Assembly: GCA_030267565.1 (NCBI GenBank)
Contig: BRXU01000012.1
Location: 352,501-416,500, forward strand
Source: Pleodorina starrii
Taxonomy: Eukaryota; Chlorophyta; Chlorophyceae; Chlamydomonadales; Volvocaceae
Direction of reading: 5' to 3'
Length of the DNA: 64,000 bases
Positions 57,356-64,000 of this stretch are shown piece after piece (the first letter of the stretch is position 1; each line of letters starts with the position of its first letter). The position numbers were made by a program, and so were the translations under genes. The notes under the pieces are model-generated. The model searched no databases, was not told the DNA's origin, and saw nothing but the letters and a program-made list of their open reading frames with translations.

Positions 57356-58326
57356 TCTATTCATTCGGCCTCACCCCCGCTCCTCTTTTTCTGCGCAATT
57401 TCTATGATGATATGAAGCAACCCGTCGGTTGGTCTGGTCGAGTGCGACTCTCGCGGGGTTCGTTACGTGATCTGGACTGGTGGGCGGACATTCCTGCCCG
57501 CCATTGTTCAGCCGCTATCCATCTCGGCCCAGCGGCAGTGGAGCTTTCAGTTGACGCGTCCCGTCATTCTTGGGGCGCCGTCCTGCATGGTCGCGTTGCG
57601 CGTGGTTACTGGTCGTCCGAGGAGTACCCCGAGCACATTAATTGGAAAGAGCTGCGCGCGGTTCGGCACGCGTTGGAATCGTTTCTCCCGTACGTGCGGC
57701 AGCGCGTTGTCCTGATCAGGGAAGATAATACGTGCACGCAAGCGGTGTTGGGACGCCTTTCCTCCAGGTCCCCCGCTATGCACGCGGAGATGAAGTTGTT
57801 GTGGGAGTTTCTGCTGTTGCACAGCATTGTTTTGCAAGTAGAGCGTGTCGCTAGTGCTGATAACGAGGCCGACGCGGCTTCCCGCTGGGTGGATCGGGAT
57901 GATTACCGGTTACACCCGCGGTTCTTCCGTCTGTTGGAGCAGCGTTTCGGGCCGCATGACGTGGATCTGTTCGCTACCCACGTCAACACGCAGTTGCCGC
58001 GCTTCTTCTCGCGCCATCACTGCCCGGGGTCCTCTGGTGTCAATGCCTTGTTGCAGTCCTGGGTCGGGTTCAACGCTTACGGTTGCCCGCCCCTGGACCC
58101 CGATTTCATGATGGCCCTGGTACAGAAGGTGCGGGAGGAGCGGGCGTGCGTTACGCTGGTGGTGCCGTACTGGACGGCGCAGGCGTGGTGGCAGCAGTTG
58201 ATGGAGTTGGCCACGGACCTGGTGTTCCTGCCGTCGAACACGGAGTTGTTCGCGCCGGGGGAGGGGGGTTCGGCCTCCTTCCTTCCGCCGCCTCAGTGGC
58301 AGGTCGTGGCGGTTCGGGTGCAGTAG
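57356..58326 (+). CDS. DIRS element: RNase H and methyltransferase-like domain
   Basis: Frame 1 is open to TAG 58324. It starts in the RT/RNase H connection (SFGLTPAPLFLRNFYDDM, RVRLSRGSLRDLDWW). RNase H: VELSVDASRHSWGAV, HINWKELRAV, IREDN, ADNEADAASRW. The rest (RFGPHDVDLFATHVN, GVNALLQSW, NAYGCPPLDPDF, VTLVVPYWTAQAWW) is the methyltransferase-like domain usual at this place in DIRS elements. The frame continues upstream of 57356 without similarity to RT, so it is truncated. Confidence 0.8.
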
Positions 58327-59447
58327 TAGACTGGGCGCACACGCGTGGCACTCGCGCGGACACTGTCGTTCCCCCTCGTTATGCGCTCGACCTCCGGGGT
58401 GTGGGTGCTCCCCCCGTCGTTACGAGCTTGGTTGTTTCGCATCTTCAGTCTTTCGCCCCCGGCGCTGATCACGAAGGGCGCCTTGCTTACATCGCCCAGG
58501 TTATTATGGCGCGTGTGGGGGCGTCGTCTTGGAAGTCTTATGGGTCGCACTTCGCGGCTTTTGTGCGTTTTTGTGTCGCGGAAGGTCAGGAATTTCTGCC
58601 GGCCACGCAGTACACGGGGCTGCTTTGGGCTCAGTATTTGGCGGCTAAAGGCTCCGTGCAGGCACGCACGGCGCAGCCTTACTTCAGTGCAGTTAACACC
58701 GTGCATGACTTGTTGGGTTTTCCCAAGCCGTGCGATGGGGATAATGTCTTGCTGACGGCTTTTCGAAAGGGCTGGGCGCGCCTGCAGGTTTCGCTCGCCG
58801 CGCCGTCTGCTCTGGTGTTGGCGTTTAGTGCGTCGGACGCGTGGCGCCTGTATGAATGTCTGCCGGGCGTGGCCGTTCATTCGGACCTTTTCGTGCCGCT
58901 GTTGTTCGTCGTCCTTGATTTCTGCCTCTTCTTGCGGCCGGACTCGCTGCTTTCGGTCGTTTGGGCGCGCGTTTCTTGCGTAGGCGGCGAGCCGGTTTTC
59001 CAGTATAAGCCCCTAACTTGGAAGGGCCGTATTGTGTCCCCCGAGCAGGCGCCGGTGTTGCAGTTCCCCCTGTGTGGCCTTCCGTGGTTGCGTTTGGCGT
59101 TGGAGCAGCAGTTGGCACGGTCCCCGTCGGGTCTGTGGCCCGCGCGGCGGTCCACGGCGGTGGCGGAGCGCTGGTTTGAGCTGGTTCTCGCGCGCTGTGG
59201 GCTGGCACACTTGCGCGGAGTTCACACGTTGTACAGCCTGCGGCGCGGTGGTGCTTCGGCTGCGCGCGCGGCGGGTGTCCCGTTGCAGGTCGTGGAGGCT
59301 TTCGGCGGTTGGGCGGCTAACTCTTCGGCGCTGCGGGAGCACTACCTGGATATGGGTGTGCGCTCCTGCCCGAAGGCCGTCGCGTTCTTTGGCCCTCTAG
59401 CGGCGCGGCGCGTGGCGCCGTTCGGTGTTCAATATTTCAACCGCTAG
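58083..59447 (+). CDS. DIRS element: tyrosine recombinase
   Basis: Frame 0; the domain starts around 58400 and overlaps the previous ORF. SSWKSYGSHFAAFVRFC and YLAAKGSVQARTAQPYFSA form the N-terminal SAM-like part. Catalytic: Arg in FLRPDSLL, the box-II motif YSLRRGGASAA (Tyr where HxxR has His) and the nucleophile Tyr in REHYLDMG. Integrates circular cDNA without target duplication. The first ATG in the domain is at about 58507, so the true start is unclear. Confidence 0.82.
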   Translation: MPAPGPRFHDGPGTEGAGGAGVRYAGGAVLDGAGVVAAVDGVGHGPGVPAVEHGVVRAGGGGFGLLPSAASVAGRGGSGAVVDWAHTRGTRADTVVPPRYALDLRGVGAPPVVTSLVVSHLQSFAPGADHEGRLAYIAQVIMARVGASSWKSYGSHFAAFVRFCVAEGQEFLPATQYTGLLWAQYLAAKGSVQARTAQPYFSAVNTVHDLLGFPKPCDGDNVLLTAFRKGWARLQVSLAAPSALVLAFSASDAWRLYECLPGVAVHSDLFVPLLFVVLDFCLFLRPDSLLSVVWARVSCVGGEPVFQYKPLTWKGRIVSPEQAPVLQFPLCGLPWLRLALEQQLARSPSGLWPARRSTAVAERWFELVLARCGLAHLRGVHTLYSLRRGGASAARAAGVPLQVVEAFGGWAANSSALREHYLDMGVRSCPKAVAFFGPLAARRVAPFGVQYFNR

Positions 59448-59924
59448 AGGTTTGTTTCTTTTCTTTTGGCAATGTGTCGGAGCAAGAACTAATGCGGGCT
59501 TACGATTGAGTAAGCCGGGTTAGTTAGGCGTAAGGCCTTCGGGGCCGGCAGTTGGACAGATGCTCGGCCCGCGGTCCGTGTCCTCAGGACCGCATAAGCA
59601 GCGCGTGGTAGTTTAGATCCTTATCTTGTTTTTGTTGTTCAGCACGCGCTCCCGCCCGCCCTCCCTGGGCGTCGCCCGCGTTATAGTTCTCGCTCGTGGT
59701 TTCTCTCTTTCGGTTCGTGAGGCCTGCTCCTGCGAAGCAAGGCCTCTTCTAGCACAGCATTCTGTAACAGAAATGGCAATGGCAATGTGTCGGAGCAAGA
59801 ACTAATGAACTTTGGGGCTGCCGTACGATTTGCCGTATTCGTCAGTTCGTCTTAATTCGTCTGGAGGAATTCGTCATTCGTCAGGCAGCATTCAAATTCG
59901 TCACGATCCCTGTACGAACCACAT

Positions 59925-60420
59925 GAGAAGGAAATCCAAACTTCTAAAACTGCAAAATCTCGGTACTACACGTATTATAGGAAAAAAAGGTATTGTCGCT
60001 TATGATAACCAGCTTTTTGTTCCGTGCAGTGTTCGCGCACACGTACGACGGCCTCAGAGTGCGTTTGGGAGAGTGATGATGAGGGAAGCAGCTTTCTCGG
60101 TAACTGTTTTATGCGGACATTTATGACTTGGTTCGGTTGGTGTTCTGTATGGCTTTGGTGGATATAAATAATAAGGGTGTCGTCGTCGCCGATCAGTGTA
60201 ATACAGCGTTACAAACAAAATTTATAAACAAAGTGTTACTAGGGCTTTATCATTATTTAATTTTTATCATTACCGCGTTATCAACATTATAGTACGTGAT
60301 CGGGATCAGGCAAGCATACCTGTACGCATACCTGTACGCATGGGCAGGCATGCGCTACCGTATTGTTCGTCGCTTTGGGTCAGTTGGCGGTATGAGTGCC
60401 CGCGAATGCGCCTTCTACTT
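59925..60420 (+). repeat. Dispersed repeat, copy 1
   Basis: Resembles 63130-63560: a block with CTTCTAAA(A/T)CTGCAAAAT, a CGCGCACACGTACGACGGCCTCA block, GAGTGCGTTTGGGA, then AT-rich sequence and CATGCC-rich sequence. A fragment also occurs near 27700. Class unknown. Confidence 0.6.
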
Positions 60421-62509
60421 TCGAAAAACAGCGCACATGCGGACGCACTTGCTTGCGGTGTGAGCGCGGGCGTTGTGACGGCGGGCTGACGAAAGGACAG
60501 TCTGTCCGCAGACGCCTTTACCGTGGGGCATTTTAAGTTTCTCTGCCAACTGCAGTGTCACAGAAGTAAATCCCAATACTAAGGAATTTAATATCGTCAT
60601 TGTGCACTCAAGCGTCGGTAGTCCTTTGTGTGACTTGGTGGGCCGGGGGCCCAGCGAGCGCTGCGGCGGGGCGGGGCCGGCAAGGGCTGAAGGGCGGAGC
60701 AAAAGAGGCGTGATGTGCCCCGACAGGGGTATGCGGTCCTCAACAGCCCGAGCTGGAGAAGGCACGGAGGGGCCCGACACCCCTTGTCCTACTCTCGCCG
60801 TACCGGCAGCCCCACAGAGTCTCTACCACGCCATCGTCTCCGCAATTATCCCACGGCTAGAGCGGCGGGAAGGCTGCACGATCGGTTTGAATAGGTCCAA
60901 CTCAAGCCAAATATATAATGCGACCGGTAACCTCGTCCAGTTGCTGTGGCTGTGAACAGTGACACCACCTAAGCTGCATGCCACCGCTATCGGCGCGCGT
61001 CCACGGCATGGCATATACGTTGTAATTAGAACGACGCTGCTATCTCCTACCATGTGAGATTCTGAGTTGACTCAGAATGCGCCAGCGCAGGATCCTAGTG
61101 GTCCCTCATTGTAACTCTCGCCTAAGCTATGCTTTCCGTCTCGGGACCCCCGCACACATCGGCACCATCGCTGAGACCCTCCACGGTACTGCCGGACGAC
61201 CCGCCGCTGACACCGCCCCGCCCAGTGACCCTCGCTCCATGACCCCACCGTCAACACCGCCGGCACCGTCGACACCGTCCCCGAGATCCCGACGCTGCTC
61301 TGCACATGGCCCACACCGTTAGAACACCATGTCCCCATCCACACTGCAGAGACCATGGCGGCCCCGCTGCGTACGAACCCCGATCCATTCGCCCGCCTGG
61401 GCCCCCTTTGTCTGCTCTCGCCCTCTGTAAAAATACTTGGGCGGAGCAAAGGCTTCTCGACATGCTGTGCGATGCCTTTATTTCGATTCTTAAGGCTTTC
61501 TGCTAGCCGTTTGTACGGCATCTGTACGGTATTGTAACCGCCGTGTTACATCCTCACCTGCCCCTTTGGCTCCGTATGTTTGGTGGCGGGGCCCCCCTCT
61601 AATAGCTGCCCTTGCCATGTACCTGCCCCCGTTGGCCCGCTTGTTTGGCGGCCCTCCCCTTGCATGTCTGCGCCCCGCACATTGCCCCTCTGGCCTTTGC
61701 CCCCGGCTGGAAACCGGGCACAGCGCCCCTCATGCATGTGGCCTGTGTGCTGGGCCGGTGTGGTGGGGAGCCGACTCTTCACACTCCGCCAGCCAGCCCG
61801 TTGCGACCGAGGCGCCATCCCCGGCATTGGCCAGGCTCCTCTCGGAAATCTGGGAGGCCGGGCACGTTGCGCTAAGGCGCCTCACGCTGAAGTGACGAGG
61901 GAGGACGAAGATGGCGGCAGAACGGGCCGCGGGCGGGCGGTGTACAGCTTGGACGACCGCCCCGTGGGCGAGAAACGCGCAGCAGGTGCAGGTAGCGACT
62001 GTTGACGGTACAAGAGGCGGCCAACACCAACGAACGCCGAGATGAGCTCCAGGGGGGAGGACATGGTGTGGGCGGTTTCGGAGTGTGGACGCCCGGGATG
62101 GTGGCTGCAGGGGCCGATCACGGCGGATGGCGCTTGGAACAGTAGTTGAAGGCAGGTAGCTGAGTCAGGGTCCACGCCAGGGTCAGGGCCCTCGCTGAGC
62201 CCCACACATGCATGTCTTCCTGCCTTGGCCCCGAACCCTTCACACCCCTCGCTCCCCGCCTTGGCCCCGAAACCCGCACACATCTTCCCGGTTTGGCCCC
62301 GAAACCCGCACACATCTTCCCGCCTTGGCCCCGAAACCCGCACACATCTTCCCACTTTGGCCCCTAACCACGCACTCATCTTGTGAGCGGGTGTGCTGGG
62401 TGTCTCGACCGCTGCCCTGGATTGCGCGTAGGGGCGGGGCCCCACCGCAAGCCAGGAGTGAGCGGCCGCTGCGGCCGCGACCTCATGGCGCAGCGGTGGG
62501 GTGCCCCGT
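60420..62509. other. No supported gene
   Basis: GC-rich with many shadow frames but no domain or consistent splice sites. Confidence 0.4.
62215..62385. repeat. Minisatellite, about 32-bp unit
   Basis: Four to five tandem copies of a unit containing TTGGCCCCGAAACCCGCACA. Confidence 0.88.
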
Positions 62510-62807
62510 AATAGTGATCCTGTCTGTGTCACGGTCAGCAGCCAGGCTCCGCAGCACGGCAGCTGAAGCTCGCTGGACAAGTAAGGATGTATGAGCTGCT
62601 CAGAAGCTTCACCAGTGGCGGAATGCCGCCAGCCAGAGCAATGGTGTCCATGTTCTCAGTACTCACAGCTAGATGCTGCAATGCCATCGCCGCCAGTGTC
62701 CCCTTGGTCACGTCATGGCCGCCCAAAAGCCTGACAAGGTAGGAAACATCATCAAACTCGGCGATGCTAGCGGAGATGTCCTCGGGCTGTCCCTGCTTAA
62801 TTAGGTC
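62510..62807 (-). pseudogene. Armadillo-gene fragment, copy C
   Basis: Acceptor at 62808 (TTTGTGCAG), the same lead segment (DLIKQGQPEDISASIAEFDD) and the first ARM repeat. It then has a 4-bp insertion near 62580 that shifts frame, and similarity stops at about 62510. In the region where copy B is shifted, this copy keeps the frame of copy A. Confidence 0.8.
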
Positions 62808-63129
62808 CTGCACAAATGGAGGTGCACATACACAAGTTACAGCACACGAAATAGTGTGCGTCATCACATAAACTTTACGATTTCCTATCAAGGAGTTAGC
62901 ATGGGCCTGAAATCAGCTTGGGCTTACATGCATACCGTCCAGCGTAAACTTTCCATTTCCTTTTGTTCTACGTTTCGCTTGCAGCACCACCGCCCGCCTT
63001 TGCCAATGGCGGTCGAGGCCCTTGTGGATCACAAAGACATTCCTATCAGGGGATTCCTATCTATCTATCGGGCGCGGAAAGCACCGGCGGGAACACATTG
63101 TCATATGGCACGGCGGCGGAGCGAGTTAC

Positions 63130-63560
63130 TTTCACATGAAAGGAAATCAAAACTTCTAAATCTGCAAAATTTTGATACTAGTAGGAGAAAAAAGATTCCT
63201 ATGATTGCAGCGTTCGCGCACACGTACGACGGCCTCATCAGAGTGCGTTTGGGAAAGTGATGATGAGGGAAGCAGCTTTTTCGTAAAAGACACATCGGCA
63301 ACATTTTTACGATGAAATTTTTGACTTTTAACGGTAGGTGTTCTGTATTATTTTGGTCAGGGGTTGATGGATATTAACGGTAATATAAGGTTGTCGTCGT
63401 CGCAGATCAGTGTTACACCGTGTTACATTTCAAGCAAGCAAAGCGTTATTTACATTTTTTTATTTTTGTCGCATTATTAACATTAAACTGGGATCAGGTG
63501 CCCGCATGCCCGTTTGCCCGTGCGCATGCCTGTGCACGCAACGCTTGTGCGCGCTTTGCC
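63130..63560 (+). repeat. Dispersed repeat, copy 2
   Basis: Direct-orientation partner of 59925-60420, 3.2 kb away, with substitutions and small indels. The ARM fragment C lies between them. Confidence 0.6.
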
Positions 63561-63882
63561 GCATTCGCTGACTCTTTTTAGGGCAGTCTTTTCAGCGCTT
63601 CACCGCTTCCGTGTTTCATAACAACGTCTTGTCGCGCTGGAAACGTCCATCCACGCAAGAACTCGAACACTCTCGCTGCTCCACAAGTTCCCCAAGCAAA
63701 CCTTCTCGACACTTTCTGCAAGGCTTCCCCTGGTCATTTGCCACGCCGTGTCTCCGCTAACTATTAGTATTATGCGTCAAGTCGGATGGACCGGCTAGCA
63801 GAGCTGTGGCGTAGTCGCGGAAACCACGCATGTGCGCTATGCAAATGTACCGGTAGTTTGTAGAGGTTTGTAGTATGTAGAT

Positions 63883-63934
63883 ACGCCCATGTCGAACGAA
63901 ACGAAGCGACGCCCATGTCGAACGAAACGAAGCG
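63883..63934. repeat. Perfect 26-bp tandem duplication
   Basis: Two exact copies of a unit starting ACGCCCATGTCGAACG. No gene is visible in 63560-64000. Confidence 0.92.
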
Positions 63935-64000
63935 ACGCCGTCACGAATAGGAGTTCTGGATGTATGCGTTGGAGCGAGTAGTGCGGCCTCGGACCATGGA

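Larger units (their letters stand above)
57356..59807 (+). mobile_element. DIRS-type tyrosine-recombinase retrotransposon, 5'-truncated
   Basis: RNase H plus methyltransferase-like ORF, overlapping tyrosine-recombinase ORF, then a 27-bp sequence at 59468-59494 repeated exactly at 59781-59807. In DIRS elements the internal complementary region repeats the outer end of the terminal repeat, which fits. Reverse transcriptase and left terminal repeat are missing. Confidence 0.8.

Overview
The window is nuclear DNA of a green alga of the Chlamydomonas/Volvox type (Volvocales). The grounds are: GC-rich coding sequence cut into many short exons with GT-AG introns; TGTAA poly(A) signals; nuclear genes for plastid ribosomal proteins with transit-like N-termini; extreme Gln/Gly/Ala homopolymers; and Ty3, DIRS, L1-like and Mutator-like transposons. 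The species cannot be named from sequence alone.

Gene-dense left part (1-22.6 kb): (i) the 3' part of a SANT-domain, polyQ-rich nuclear regulator (+, 2-4771); (ii) plastid ribosomal protein uL13 (-, 5975-7373) and uS15 (+, 7655-8844), divergent from a shared 281-bp promoter region; (iii) a complete 14-exon, 681-residue plastid-targeted FAD oxidoreductase of the lycopene-cyclase-like group (+, 10401-17467), with every intron phase consistent; (iv) an armadillo-repeat protein (-, 20734-22614), convergent with it.

Transposon-rich middle (22.7-49.0 kb): (AAT)n tracts, tRNA-derived SINE-like copies, a caspase-fold (peptidase C14) gene (-, 26443-27366), a broken L1-type ORF1, then a clear nest. 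An outer Mutator-like element (29535-40177, 9-bp target duplication) contains a chromodomain Ty3 retrotransposon with two LTRs that look identical (31334-37512, 5-bp duplication), and carries a second Mutator-like element (37895-40162, 9-bp duplication) inserted 15 bp from its right end. Beyond lies a degenerate minus-strand Ty3 element (42628-49029) whose integrase ends in a PHD finger.

Duplicated right part (49.0-64 kb): at 49030 the gag of that element joins directly to a 253-bp copy of the last exon of the FAD oxidoreductase. About 5.7 kb follows that parallels 17215-22740, including a second, frameshifted ARM gene (52915-54686). Then come a 5'-truncated DIRS element (57356-59807), dispersed repeats and a third ARM fragment (62510-62807).

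The cellular genes point to plastid translation, plastid redox or isoprenoid chemistry, chromatin regulation and protease signalling; they do not form one pathway. The most unusual content is the transposon stratigraphy, the accessory domains on retroelement polyproteins (methyltransferase-like, chromodomain, PHD) and the recently homogenised ARM repeats.
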